Notes: generated by a model from the sequence alone, not told the origin. A stretch of DNA of 29,690 bases from a virus (IMGVR_UViG_3300049740_000251:1-29690), one strand, 5' to 3'. Counted from the first letter of the stretch, positions 17,001 through 24,423 are shown. Numbers and translations are program-made.

Positions 17001-20000
17001 CTGGCGGTGCTGCAAACTCATTCACTTTCTTACGTGGCGACCAAAACTTTGCTCTTGCCATGCAATCCATTAAGGGTGCTGAGAGAAGATACTTTGCTCT
17101 ACTAGCAGCACAGTGTAATTCTGGTTCTAGTCAGATGTTGTTTACTACCAACTCTGATGTTCTAATCGGACACGAAGTTAAGAACAACGTTGCCGGTGTT
17201 CAAAATAATACAAACATCACTGGTGTTATCACAGCTGCTGGTTTAACCACTGTAGCACTAAACAATCCAGTAACACAAAATATTCCAATCAACACGATCA
17301 TCGAATTTGAGCGTGGCGAATCTCCAATGACGTTTGAATCTACCTATACTTTAGGTGGATTTGTTGATGCTGTTATCGTTGCCAATGGTGGTAGTGGATA
17401 TACTAATGGTCAGTATTTTGATGTTGAACTACAAGGTGGCACAGGCACAGGTCTTAAAGCAAATATTGTTGTTTCTGGCAACGCAGTTACAGATCTGACA
17501 GTTACCGATGGTGGTAGTGGATACAACGCTGACTATGCTATCACAGTTTCTCCAACAGAAATTGGTGCTGGTTCTAATCTTGTATTGAATGCTAAAGTTT
17601 CTACTGTTAATAGACAGTATGCAAACGTTGCTATTGATATCACCAGAGTTTCGGATCTAACTATTTCCGCTGATCTTTACGGAACAATTGGTGTTTCTAG
17701 ATATAAGAAAGCACAGTTCAATATCGGTCAGGCTGGTAATGGTTCGGTTGAACTTAAGACAGGTCCAGATAGTGGTCTAGACGCTGACTTACTAGATGGT
17801 CAGCAAGGTAATTACTATACAAATGCATCCAATCTATTTTCTGGAACAATTCCATCCGATAGATTAAATGGTACTTACAATATTGACGTTAGTGGATCTT
17901 CAAACAACACTATCAGATTACAAACTGGTACTAACAACCCAACATCAAATCCAGATCCAAACAGTTTTGTTGAAGGTGCTATTTCAAACACAGTATTTAA
18001 TAGCTCCAACGGATTGGGATCTGCTTATCCTTCTGTTAATACTGGTATTGGATCTGGCACATCAACTAAGCACTTAGTTCTAACTCTAAGAAACGGTGCG
18101 TCTGGTTTCGACGCATCATTTGGTGGCGTAAGACAACTTGCGTTTGCTAATGATGATAACATGTATCTTCGTGGTTCTGGTAACGGAGTCACAACCTGGA
18201 ACTCTTGGGCTAGAGTATGGAGTTCACTAAATGATGGTGTTGACTCTGGACTAGATGCTGACAGATTAGATAATAGACAAGGAACTTGGTATCAGGATGC
18301 TCTAAACATTAACTACGGCACACTATCTGAAAATCGCCTTCCTAGATTTATTAGTGAAACTAAATTTAGAGATAAAATTACCATTAAGTCATTCAGTGGA
18401 GATCCTAAGTATAGAATTTATGTTTCCGGTCAGATCTTAAACACTGCGCCATTTATTCCTGGCGATCCTACTAACCCTTCAATCAATCTTTATAATGCGA
18501 ACGCACAAGGTGTTGGTAGTTTTGTCCTCGACAATGTTATAACCAATGATGACCTTACTGACAACTTTAATGATTATACAATTCTGATTGGTAGATTAAC
18601 TTCCGGTAATTTTGTTGGTGCCTTAACAATTGGTACTGCATCTAATAGAGTAGAGTTTGACGACTTTACTATTGAAGATGGTAATACTGTAGAAGTTGCT
18701 AACTTCCAAAGTAATGGTGGTGTCGCAGAACTACAGTTAGGTAGAAAAGATGGCAATACATCTTCACCCTCAATTATATTCAACTCTTCGCAACTGTCCG
18801 CAAACTTTAATGCAAAAATTGAAGCATCTGGTGGTAATGCAACTGATGGTTCTGGCGCTCTTAATGTTTCTGTTGTAAACGCTAATGCTTTTACAATAAA
18901 CAATCAAGTTATTTGGAATGCTGGCAATATCCTGTTTAGTAGTTCTAACGTTCCAAATTATGCGGTACAGCGTGATGCTTCTGGCAATTTCTCTGCGGGA
19001 ACAATTACTGCAGATGTAACTGGTGCTTCTTCACTTAACGTATTGAAGACAGGCGATACCATGACCGGACCTTTGGTCCTTACTGGATCTGGTTCTAACT
19101 TAACAGTATCCGGAACCACAAACTTAAATAGTTTTGTTAATGTCGCAGATGATTTTAACGTAGATAGTGGTGTACTATTTGTAGATGTATCGGCAAATGA
19201 AGTTGGTGTTAATACTACAAATCCAGTAGCTAATCTAGATGTTGTTGGTGATCTTGGTATTTTTGTTCGCACATCAACTGATAGTGTTGGAGCTCAAATT
19301 AGATTCTCTGATCTAGGATCAGCAGCTCAAAATGGTAAAATTGAATATTATCACTCTGATAGTAACACACCAAACTCCCAATATAATGAAGCATTCTTTA
19401 TTGAAGGAACAGAAACTAAACTAGCACTACAAGTTACTGGTGATATTCTTGCTACAAGAAGAATGGGTGTTGGACTCACCCGTGAACCAAACTTCACCTT
19501 TGAAGTTGCTGGTAATGGATGCTTTAATGATGGACTAACCATCGACCAAGCAAATGATAATAGTGGTGCTCCAATTAGTTTCCGTGGTGCTTCTTCCTAT
19601 AGAAACTTTAGAGTTGGTAACCAGTTAGTTGGTAACCATCTATTCACAATCCAAGCATCCACTAATAACGGTGGAACAACTTGGAACGGAACTCCTGCTA
19701 TCAGCATTAAGGGTGATGTCAACGCTGTCTCTATTAACACAACTTCTACATCTGGTGTAGATCCAGAATCTAACACAACCAGAAATTATAAGTTGAATGT
19801 TCAGGGAGATATGAACATTAATGGTCAGTTCTTCCAGAACAATGCGGAGTTTGTAACTTCAAGATGGACAGAAGCAACTAACAATTTAGACATCTATAGA
19901 ATTTCTAAAGTTGGTGTCAATAAAACAGATCCAGTATATGAACTAGATGTTTCTGGTGATATTCAAGTTGCGAATGGAACCCTTTATTCTAATGGTGTCA

Positions 20001-20164
20001 AGCAATGGATAGACTCATATGGTATCTTTAAATCTAATAGTAACACAGTTGCTGAGGACGTAACTATTCCAGCAAATATTAACTGTGTAAGTGCTGGACC
20101 TATTACTATTGCTACTGGTTACACTGTAACTATAAATAGTGGTGGTAACTGGGCTATCGTATAA
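11081..20164 (+). CDS. 3027-aa giant tail fibre with beta-helix and knob-like modules
   Basis: Modules in order: two GGSGY..PP-type repeats in residues ~60-140; a beta-helix-like segment at about 296-407 (RIYVSQTIGSDLNDG, VSGGDYVEDNPISLPP); helical modules bearing Cys residues (C786, C914, C974, C1015, C1080, C1286) with ADE/MRNW/CANVA signatures; a very conserved cyanophage block at about 1340-1477 (VISFLGGGGALIDGSKVKQP), probably also beta-solenoid; further GSGY repeats; two LDADLLDG-type repeats (2228-2246 and 2385-2404) flanking a knob-like segment (RGSGNGVTTWNSWARVW); and VGVN-type LDVSGD repeats towards the C-terminus, which ends TINSGGNWAIV. No S74 intramolecular chaperone domain is seen at the end. 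Role: probable main host-contacting fibre. It is far longer than T4 gp37 (about 1000 aa). Which T4 fibre it replaces is unknown. Confidence 0.85.
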   Translation: MSIHINSDKEKFQGSKPKLVGDNELTVRGGTGSLEKEILRTQLDANTGLPRVGINRTGQRVNDVKILTGGSGYISPPIITISAPIGGGGVQAQGSAFIFNGQVVSIAVNDPGSGYTQAPTVTIQAGGGVGASAEALLDTVDFELDINGAIRTSTSIISDTARILNLDIDNFVTPNAAFRAPSLKTYINNSGTLWSSNIILQENAYRYFGQNVYQALNSGQTGSSAPVHTDGEALNGEVNFKHIGFRVVDENDFGYSETGASGVFPRSITPLLGDRSDKIATTEYVLNLATNDVGGRIYVSQTIGSDLNDGRSAVNPVRSIKKAAQLAWATPGVKETLIVSGGDYVEDNPISLPPDASVVGDNLRLVIIRPANPGKHIFKFGDKNYVTGVTYRDKIDSNGDAVATWDFAMVFDDKQRILIDADVNGDFGTSFPIGHQIFGPQQFRVTFQNNTGLSTLITGLSVIGVNTGSRANIQKVVFDDITGPSAYISGTLDITLDSGSFVEGEQFNFVTSISYSVGSPLALTSTGTTSANKITFSTDPTSITPAGTYVYLSDDGNAIFTPSAGYYEVTQIEPNDINNPTSWEVSYLPVLGSTGWTAIQTASIEVFTGNAQVETLNTTALKSIRAEGEVVSVDEDYTSLLPISRLDFSLQGDTSIATGGFQGTQFGNAEDLGGIVFYTNALVGRNNTHDFKEGQEILIEGLPTSSPDLSALNGRQRIYKVLEDADGRCRRFVIPKKMPALTDAEFDPGQFATVKTATKSITLSLLNSPNTFPISSPVDRRFQDACTLLRNNRDFIADEVVGKINDQFARYFYSAYNISGNSFDIFVGLAEQSHTYVSGGTVKFGGTTYNVLNFVYSNAVTGVATVTTDSLVAGLNEDDHIKLEGMTLECDAGQKVYPSYSSPSATGSDGDSQCKEDIVHFINAIIRDLEFGSNHNVIEAAQKYIVDGKITYIEDEIIQNARAIEYARELAIYCMRNWRTENGAPSDPIYTPLHSSLPRYFDDTIITLTAGTPACANVASAIDTLSFLWSDVITNNASGTYLDAAYLISRNKDLIADQALIDTEAQFPSLNLSDTNQRKCRRDIRIVLDGLIKDLVLGGNNGIVTVAESYFTGVQLTGIAEAQRPSTIYAFQRVKIYALETMRNWSDGVVDSVTPVGAIYNSTTGDLNITYPVSGGGIPQVGDRIAFTEDAITFSCDMGGGAANHASPNRFDSNYGKSYEINSVTGTTMIAIGLNVGDAGTAAGIAHTFVSAKTNGTIIIFNPTTVTSTIPRFDDWNILLDSTPLCANVATSINTIMDLFEDILDETISAGTTVKTFGTLFDPALLITYPDNFIYDSNNVRMAIRGDFDDNPIIEASPYTQNASVISFLGGGGALIDGSKVKQPNCPFPGLELDGSASFPNQGKSMVAAAFTIVSFGGTGYKVINDGYTQLVSVFVIFCADGVLCESGGYASITNSATNFGQYALRGIGFREDPYTFDIATISNVSSTPTGRTILTVTGLGREPLEHYVAKIDGYRNTNTDIEYFVDVVAAVTVGPPFSAQLTFDDGTGGAMDLTDNATNQAVSTGSLLGKTINLHRPSIVNSSSHTWEFAGSGTNYLALPENGGTKIEAFEQVSEQYGRVYVSGTDELGDFKVGTFARIENRTGNITFTGTVTISEVEFLKLKGGDVVVTGFDASNTLGGATATDSKLPTQKAVRDYITNNLGPYINKPYSTNAVPRALVELTDSGKISIDQIPALRPFSVFTVANQAERTSLEGALAGDIAIQQDTSTSFILNNDNSSLFLGFAVDPALSFTIGDVFTGSISTGRIQSTEYRKGVVYQINVNNGGSGYVTPPVITFAGGNPEAGAVAAAATCTIANGTVVTVTIIDFNGYKGGFGYTTAPTITFAAPPGAGVQAQGNALLESRLYGNIVNNIKIEDTDTINDSTSPTPNTININRGVNTSSFDINNWVSLSSNQIAASDITSGVIETDRLASGGAANSFTFLRGDQNFALAMQSIKGAERRYFALLAAQCNSGSSQMLFTTNSDVLIGHEVKNNVAGVQNNTNITGVITAAGLTTVALNNPVTQNIPINTIIEFERGESPMTFESTYTLGGFVDAVIVANGGSGYTNGQYFDVELQGGTGTGLKANIVVSGNAVTDLTVTDGGSGYNADYAITVSPTEIGAGSNLVLNAKVSTVNRQYANVAIDITRVSDLTISADLYGTIGVSRYKKAQFNIGQAGNGSVELKTGPDSGLDADLLDGQQGNYYTNASNLFSGTIPSDRLNGTYNIDVSGSSNNTIRLQTGTNNPTSNPDPNSFVEGAISNTVFNSSNGLGSAYPSVNTGIGSGTSTKHLVLTLRNGASGFDASFGGVRQLAFANDDNMYLRGSGNGVTTWNSWARVWSSLNDGVDSGLDADRLDNRQGTWYQDALNINYGTLSENRLPRFISETKFRDKITIKSFSGDPKYRIYVSGQILNTAPFIPGDPTNPSINLYNANAQGVGSFVLDNVITNDDLTDNFNDYTILIGRLTSGNFVGALTIGTASNRVEFDDFTIEDGNTVEVANFQSNGGVAELQLGRKDGNTSSPSIIFNSSQLSANFNAKIEASGGNATDGSGALNVSVVNANAFTINNQVIWNAGNILFSSSNVPNYAVQRDASGNFSAGTITADVTGASSLNVLKTGDTMTGPLVLTGSGSNLTVSGTTNLNSFVNVADDFNVDSGVLFVDVSANEVGVNTTNPVANLDVVGDLGIFVRTSTDSVGAQIRFSDLGSAAQNGKIEYYHSDSNTPNSQYNEAFFIEGTETKLALQVTGDILATRRMGVGLTREPNFTFEVAGNGCFNDGLTIDQANDNSGAPISFRGASSYRNFRVGNQLVGNHLFTIQASTNNGGTTWNGTPAISIKGDVNAVSINTTSTSGVDPESNTTRNYKLNVQGDMNINGQFFQNNAEFVTSRWTEATNNLDIYRISKVGVNKTDPVYELDVSGDIQVANGTLYSNGVKQWIDSYGIFKSNSNTVAEDVTIPANINCVSAGPITIATGYTVTINSGGNWAIV
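17762..18292 (+). repeat. Two LDADLLDG-type repeats bracketing a knob-like segment
   Basis: The first copy (17762-17818) reads SGLDADLLDGQQGNYY. The second (18233-18292) reads SGLDADRLDNRQGTWY. Each is followed by a short GT(I/L)-x-x-(D/N)RL strand. Such LDADLLDG motifs are common in T4-type tail fibres. The segment between ends in a Trp-rich strand that resembles the knob domain of phage fibres. Confidence 0.7.
20131..20138 (+). promoter_or_regulatory. Consensus T4 late promoter (TATAAATA) inside the fibre C-terminus
   Basis: An exact TATAAATA, ending 32 nt before the ATG at 20171. It is embedded in the codons for the terminal TVTINSG of the fibre. Position and perfect match make it a good candidate for driving the glycine-rich adhesin gene. 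Confidence 0.7.
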
Positions 20165-20170
20165 AAAATT

Positions 20171-20926
20171 ATGGCAGGCATTTTAAAAGTTGACCAGATC
20201 CAAAACACCGCTGGTGTTAATATTATGGATCTGCAGAATGATAAATTACAAATTTGGGATGGCAGTGGTTATTCTGACATGACCACTCCTGGTGCTTTAC
20301 TTGGCATTCAAGTGTATACATCGCAAAATGGTACGTGGAATGCTAAATCTACTTCTGGTGGATCTGGAACTTGGACAAAACCTGCGGGTTGCAACCATGT
20401 TTTAGTATATGTTACTGGCGGTGGAGGTGGAGCACGCATTAATGATAACAGCTACCGTGGTGCAGGTGGAGGTGGCGGCGCTACTTCAATCAAATATATT
20501 GATCTCTCTGGTGTTGCTAGCGTTACTTACCAGTATGGTGGCGGTGGTGCATATGTAAGAAATGGCGGAAGAGCAGGAACGGGAGGAACTTCATCTTTTG
20601 GTTCTTATTGTACTGCTACTGGTGGACAAGGCGGACAATCAGACAACCCTCACCAAGGTGGTCCTGGTGGAAATGCCAGTGGTGGAGACATTAACGTCCC
20701 TGGTGGTGGTGGAGAAATGGCACACGATGCCAACAGAGAAGGTGCAGGCGGATCTAGTTATTGGCACAAAGCAGGATCGTCTCACCATTACTATAACAAC
20801 CAAGAAGAAATTACTCACGGACAGTGGGGTTCTGGCGGTGGTTATGGTTATTATTCACAGAATGATTTTGCTTATAACAATAGCAACGGCGGTGCTGGTT
20901 GCGTTATCGTATGGGAGTATACTTGA
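20171..20926 (+). CDS. Glycine-rich fibre-tip / adhesin-like protein
   Basis: A 251-aa protein. Residues ~1-50 (MAGILKVDQIQNTAGVNIMD ...) look like an attachment region used by several cyanophage fibre proteins. The strand LVYVTGGGGGARI at about residues 78-90 starts a glycine-rich domain with many Gly clusters (YRGAGGGGGATS, YGGGGAYVRNGG, GGPGGNASGG, GSGGGYGYYSQ), separated by His/Tyr/Asn-rich loops, and ends CVIVWEYT. Glycine-rich motifs of this kind build the receptor-binding tip of T-even gp38-type adhesins, and similar domains occur in many phage fibres. The following gene looks like a fibre assembly factor, consistent with a receptor-binding role. An exact late promoter lies 32 nt upstream. 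The variable loops would be the likely host-range determinants; this is inference. Confidence 0.7.
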   Translation: MAGILKVDQIQNTAGVNIMDLQNDKLQIWDGSGYSDMTTPGALLGIQVYTSQNGTWNAKSTSGGSGTWTKPAGCNHVLVYVTGGGGGARINDNSYRGAGGGGGATSIKYIDLSGVASVTYQYGGGGAYVRNGGRAGTGGTSSFGSYCTATGGQGGQSDNPHQGGPGGNASGGDINVPGGGGEMAHDANREGAGGSSYWHKAGSSHHYYNNQEEITHGQWGSGGGYGYYSQNDFAYNNSNGGAGCVIVWEYT

Positions 20927-20927
20927 T

Positions 20928-21281
20928 ATGTACCAATCATTAGTTCATAAGGAAACAGGAAATATTTGTCAGTTCTTAAAAACTGGAACTGAAGGAAGAT
21001 TTGAAGTTCATGAAGATTTTATGTGGATCGAAGGTCCATATGAATTAGAACCAAAAGATACTGAAGCTGATTACTTCTACAATTTCCAAGATAGGGAGAT
21101 TCAGAGAGTAGTTTTGAAACCCCCTTCATATGATCTTTCAAGAAGAATGGACTATCCTGGAATTGCAGATCAATTAGATATGTTATTTCATGACATGGAA
21201 AGTGGTCTGGTTCCAGGAAAAGATACTTCCTCTTGGTATGCTGCTGTGAAACTTGTTAAAGAAAACTATCCAAAACCCTAA
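20928..21281 (+). CDS. Tail-fibre-assembly-like small protein
   Basis: A 117-aa protein. The ATG at 20928 was chosen because it lies 1 nt after the adhesin stop; the same frame is open further upstream, but only as an out-of-frame shadow of the glycine-rich gene. The C-terminal half has a pattern common in phage fibre-assembly and XkdW-like proteins: SRRMDYPGIADQLDMLFHD (about residues 77-95), then a Trp (SSWYAAVK) and a terminal VKENYPKP. The N-terminal half (MYQSLVHKETGN, then VHEDFMWIEGPYEL) is small and beta-like. Its place directly after an adhesin-like gene supports a chaperone or assembly role, as T4 gp38 and lambda Tfa act on adjacent fibres. The stop codon overlaps the late-promoter-like box before the next gene. 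Confidence 0.6.
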   Translation: MYQSLVHKETGNICQFLKTGTEGRFEVHEDFMWIEGPYELEPKDTEADYFYNFQDREIQRVVLKPPSYDLSRRMDYPGIADQLDMLFHDMESGLVPGKDTSSWYAAVKLVKENYPKP

Positions 21282-21284
21282 ATA
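21277..21284 (+). promoter_or_regulatory. Late-promoter-like box (CCTAAATA)
   Basis: The box overlaps the stop codon of the preceding gene and ends 24 nt before the ATG at 21309. It shares the CTAAATA core with boxes at 11033 and 29638. It probably drives the eleven-gene overlapping chain that follows. Confidence 0.6.
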
Positions 21285-21308
21285 CTTTTATAGGACAGAA
21301 GCGTAACC

Positions 21309-22595
21309 ATGTCTCAGTTAACTGTTGGAACAGTTGTTACAGGAAATGCTAGTTTAACCACTCAAGGTTTAAAACTACCATCTTTTAACAACGCGGGAAG
21401 ACCAGCATCCCCAAACGTCGGTCAAATCATTTATAATACCGATGAAAACAAAGCACAGATCTGGAATGGATCTGACTGGGATGAGGTTGGTGGGGGTATC
21501 CCCGAACCTGCAAATATCACTAGAGGATCTTATCTAGTATCCGATGGTGAAAACGGTGTTTTCTGGGCGTATCCTGGTCAAACTGTTGCATCTGCTCCTC
21601 TTACAGGATTCAGATATAGGAGTTTGATAACACATGGTTTTCTGGTGGCGGGGTATAAAGGATCTAATCCTTGGAGAACTGTTAATAAAACATGGCACGC
21701 AAATGATATTACATTCTATTGTGGTGAGCAGTTAACTAGAGCACTAACTTATGCTGACTGTACCTGGAGTGATTACTTTGGTTATGCTCACGGTTGCATT
21801 AATGCATTCACGGGAGCATCCAGTCATACTGATTCCATCAACCTACACACAGGTATGAGGAGAATGTTTGGTACTACAGGAAGTAATCCTGGTGGTGGTA
21901 CTTACTCTCCAACTTCCCCATATGGTTGGGAAGGTGACGACCCTAGAGGCGTCATGGGATACACTGTTGTTGGTGGTTGGAACATGCCTGTCAGTAGAGA
22001 CAGGAATGCATGTGCTACCGCACAAAAACAACAGTTTGGTTATAACTTAGGTGGCGGTAACGCTGCTGTAGGTAAACTACATTATCCTTCCGAGATTATG
22101 TATCAGGTAGGTAGTTCACCTTCTGGTAGTGATCATACTGCTGCATGTGGAGATGAAGAAAAATCTTGGGCGTCTTTCTCTGGTAGTAGATATTCTGTAG
22201 ATCACTCAAATGATTCCTGGTCTGGTTGGTCATCCAATGCTGCTCCTGATGGAGTTTGTAAGTTCCTACCTTCCAAGTACGGTCATTTCTATGCTGGTAC
22301 TGGAAACAATGTCACATCACCATGGTCAAAGTATAGTGGTTCAAGTGGAGCTGGTCTAGCAAACGGAACGAAAGTCCGTGCTTACGGTGAAGAAAACTTC
22401 ATGATGGGACAGGACTGGGGTTATATGATGGGACAATATGATGGTCAACAAAACAACCACACAACCAAGTGGGATTATACTACTGACGTTGAGACCAACA
22501 TGGGTGCTGCGACAAGACCCAAAGGTCATTATGGTCAATCTTCTGGCGGTTGCTGTTCTGGTGCCGCTTCTGTAACCGCACTTCAGGCACAATAA
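21309..22595 (+). CDS. Cysteine-containing virion structural protein of cyanophage type
   Basis: A 428-aa protein. The N-terminus (MSQLTVGTVVTGNASLTTQG) and the segment VGQIIYNTDENKAQIWNGSD (about residues 37-56) match the attachment-type modules of the fibre proteins upstream. The core from about residue 98 (GFRYRSLITHGFLVAGYKGS) belongs to a family I recognise from T4-like cyanophages: Trp/Asn/Gly-rich, with many NxxTxxW and Tyr-rich strands. There are eight Cys residues, including an adjacent pair at C415-C416 (SSGGCCSGA) near the C-terminus; disulfides are possible in the extracellular particle. No enzymatic motif is seen. Likely a fibre or decoration protein on the virion. The TAA stop shares its last A with the next ATG. 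Confidence 0.7.
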   Translation: MSQLTVGTVVTGNASLTTQGLKLPSFNNAGRPASPNVGQIIYNTDENKAQIWNGSDWDEVGGGIPEPANITRGSYLVSDGENGVFWAYPGQTVASAPLTGFRYRSLITHGFLVAGYKGSNPWRTVNKTWHANDITFYCGEQLTRALTYADCTWSDYFGYAHGCINAFTGASSHTDSINLHTGMRRMFGTTGSNPGGGTYSPTSPYGWEGDDPRGVMGYTVVGGWNMPVSRDRNACATAQKQQFGYNLGGGNAAVGKLHYPSEIMYQVGSSPSGSDHTAACGDEEKSWASFSGSRYSVDHSNDSWSGWSSNAAPDGVCKFLPSKYGHFYAGTGNNVTSPWSKYSGSSGAGLANGTKVRAYGEENFMMGQDWGYMMGQYDGQQNNHTTKWDYTTDVETNMGAATRPKGHYGQSSGGCCSGAASVTALQAQ

Positions 22596-23404
22596 TGAGA
22601 TATCTAATCATAAACGAAAAGGAAATCAAGCAAGAGCAGTTTGTCAGTTCATCGGCAACTGGAGATCTTCGCTTACATTACAACGAAATGTTTTCGTTGA
22701 TGCACTTCTCGTGTGTAGAAGTTAGCGAAACAATTTATCAAGTCATCTACAAAGAGTGGGAACACAAGTATAAGGAAGTTACTAAACAACAAGCTTATAA
22801 CGGATCTAACTTTTTCTCTGAGATCAGACCTTTTGGTAAGGTTGCTGTAAATACAGGAGAAGCAGGATTTGCTTGGACACCTGCTAATGAAATTCTTAAA
22901 GTGCCCATTGAATTAACGGATAACATTTTAAAAGATGTTATGGATTTTATGGTTGATTTTGCAAAAGAAATTATTGAAGACGAGTACAATACAAGATTTA
23001 GAAATCTCAAGAACACAACAGATTTAGAATCTGCATCTTGGGAGATTCAAAAACATGAAGCAAGAGAATGGTTGACATATAAAGGAGGACAAGGACACAA
23101 AACTCCTTTCCTAGATTATCTTTCTATGGAAAGACACATTAATAAAGATGAATTAGCAAATAAAATTTTAGTAAAAGCAGAAGAATGGGAAGATAAACTT
23201 TCCACTATGCTCGTATCATATCAATCATTAGTGAAAAAATTTGAAGATTGCACTTCTGTATGGGACCTAAATATATTATACGAGGATTACATCGGTATCC
23301 TCTTGCCCCAAAAACAAGCAATTGAAATGGGCAGAACGGTCTCTGAAACTGATTGGGATCGCAAACCTGAATATGAGTGTGACGCATATGTCTTTAAATT
23401 CTGA
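22595..23404 (+). CDS. Conserved phage protein, possible fibre-assembly type, function unknown
   Basis: A 269-aa protein. The start at 22595 gives a 1-nt TAATG overlap with the previous stop. The N-terminal ~100 residues are mixed alpha/beta (MRYLIINEKEIKQEQF). The C-terminal half is strongly helical, with EIQKHEAREWLTY and a TPFLDYLSMERHINKDELA segment followed by KILVKAEEWEDKL. The pattern 'EA ... TPxLDxLxxxR ... ELAxKILxKA' recalls helical tails of some phage fibre-assembly proteins; I treat this as a weak lead. Its position after a structural gene and its lack of signal peptide or catalytic motif fit a late cytoplasmic assembly factor. It overlaps the next gene by 17 nt. Confidence 0.55.
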   Translation: MRYLIINEKEIKQEQFVSSSATGDLRLHYNEMFSLMHFSCVEVSETIYQVIYKEWEHKYKEVTKQQAYNGSNFFSEIRPFGKVAVNTGEAGFAWTPANEILKVPIELTDNILKDVMDFMVDFAKEIIEDEYNTRFRNLKNTTDLESASWEIQKHEAREWLTYKGGQGHKTPFLDYLSMERHINKDELANKILVKAEEWEDKLSTMLVSYQSLVKKFEDCTSVWDLNILYEDYIGILLPQKQAIEMGRTVSETDWDRKPEYECDAYVFKF

Positions 23405-24230
23405 CGCTAATTTATCTGATATTGTTTCAGATGTAAGAAACATTGTTAGTTCTGATACTAACGAAATCCATTTATCAAAATCTTTCGTAAATGAATTTGG
23501 TCTAACCAATAAAGATTTTGATATCCTGTCTGCTAGTATGCGCTTTAATAGTGGCATGACAGAGTATGAGTGTGAGCACTTTGTTGCTGACCCTCAATTG
23601 ACTCCATGGAGAAAAGTCCGTCAAGCACTGATGGAACTTGAAACTAGGTATCATGCCTACATGGAAAATAGAAACAGTTTAAGAAAAGCAGAAATTTTAA
23701 GAAAGAGATTAATTAGGGACATGGAGTTAGTTCCTGATGAACTCGATAAAGAGTTGATGCAAATTGACATGGAGAAAAATGATTATGATGTTGGTATTTG
23801 GAAAAGAAAACTCAGACAATCTGAACTAGAGTTAAAATATTTTTTAAATATTATTGACAAGTATGTTGACGAGGACAATCCCATTGAATATTACTGTGAA
23901 GAACAACCACATGAAGTAAGAACCTATTGGGTTGCTCGTATGGGTAAGCAAGCAGCAATGGATATTGTATCGTATGGTAGAATTGGTGCTGGTAACATGA
24001 CAACAATCATGGACATGCCAGAAGAAGATCAAGTGGAAGCACTTGGTGTTGCTGTTAAATATTCTGGTATGATTGGTGGTGGTATTGATAAACTTAATAA
24101 AATGATCGCACCACAGATCCAAGCACAGTTACAGGAAGATGGTATTGCGCTTCCTAAACTACAGCAACATAAATACTCAGGACAACTACAAATAGAGCAA
24201 ACTAACAATGTCGAGTCAAAGACACCTTGA
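23388..24230 (+). CDS. Helical late protein conserved in cyanophages, function unknown
   Basis: A 280-aa protein from the ATG at 23388 (MSLNSDANLSDIV), a 17-nt overlap with the previous gene. An ATG at 23373 in the same frame would add five residues and cannot be excluded. The middle is a long charged helical region (residues about 85-170) with coiled-coil character, for example LRKAEILRKRLIRDMELV and KRKLRQSELELKYFLN. A conserved-looking block follows: VRTYWVARMGKQAAMDIVSY and IGAGNMTTIMDMPEEDQ. The last 40 residues are Gln-rich (APQIQAQLQEDG). I know no function. The block may be a structural or scaffold-type interaction domain; nothing here suggests an enzyme. A late-promoter box for the downstream cassette lies in its last 70 bases. 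Confidence 0.55.
   Translation: MSLNSDANLSDIVSDVRNIVSSDTNEIHLSKSFVNEFGLTNKDFDILSASMRFNSGMTEYECEHFVADPQLTPWRKVRQALMELETRYHAYMENRNSLRKAEILRKRLIRDMELVPDELDKELMQIDMEKNDYDVGIWKRKLRQSELELKYFLNIIDKYVDEDNPIEYYCEEQPHEVRTYWVARMGKQAAMDIVSYGRIGAGNMTTIMDMPEEDQVEALGVAVKYSGMIGGGIDKLNKMIAPQIQAQLQEDGIALPKLQQHKYSGQLQIEQTNNVESKTP
24168..24175 (+). promoter_or_regulatory. T4-type late promoter box (CATAAATA)
   Basis: The box fits NATAAATA and ends 32 nt before the ATG at 24208, the same spacing as the exact TATAAATA box before 20171. It could give the modification-enzyme cassette its own late transcript. Confidence 0.5.
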
Positions 24231-24423
24231 ATTGGTTCCTGTAATCCATCACTCTATTCTTCGTAGATATGAATGGGTAGACCAAACAAAAGATCTTAAC
24301 CGCGAAAAACTCTTGGAGTTAGCGGAAAGTAATAAGTATATTCTGGACACAAACCCAGAAGCAGAACACATGTATATGGAAAAAGTGATTGTAGATTATG
24401 GCAAAATTTTCTCTCCCTCTTAA
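24208..24423 (+). CDS. 71-aa small protein heading the enzyme cassette, function unknown
   Basis: The protein starts MSSQRHLELVPVIHHSILRR and has a helical middle (LNREKLLELAESNKYIL). It is basic at the N-terminus and acidic later, with no Cys and no known motif. It overlaps the upstream gene by 23 nt and the U32-like fusion by 26 nt. Continuous overlap on both sides makes it a likely real gene. A partner or regulator of the following enzyme is possible but unsupported. Confidence 0.6.
   Translation: MSSQRHLELVPVIHHSILRRYEWVDQTKDLNREKLLELAESNKYILDTNPEAEHMYMEKVIVDYGKIFSPS

Noticed and set aside
17391-17540. Gly-rich DNA repeats as possible CRISPR or recombination repeats
   Set aside because: The similarity follows protein repeats (GGSGY turns) with drifting codons; there are no uniform direct repeats with unique spacers.
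20562-20927. Open frame extending the 20928 gene upstream across the glycine-rich adhesin
   Set aside because: It lies out of frame within the adhesin, gives low-complexity Leu/Val/Glu sequence, and the ATG at 20928 sits right after the adhesin stop as expected for a coupled gene.
22550-22594. Upstream start for the 269-aa protein
   Set aside because: It would read through the Cys-rich tail of the preceding gene in another frame. The TAATG junction at 22595 is the typical coupled start.
23267-23273. CTAAATA inside the 269-aa gene as a late promoter
   Set aside because: It is 115 nt from the nearest start (23388), lies mid-gene, and such 7-mers are expected by chance in AT-rich DNA.
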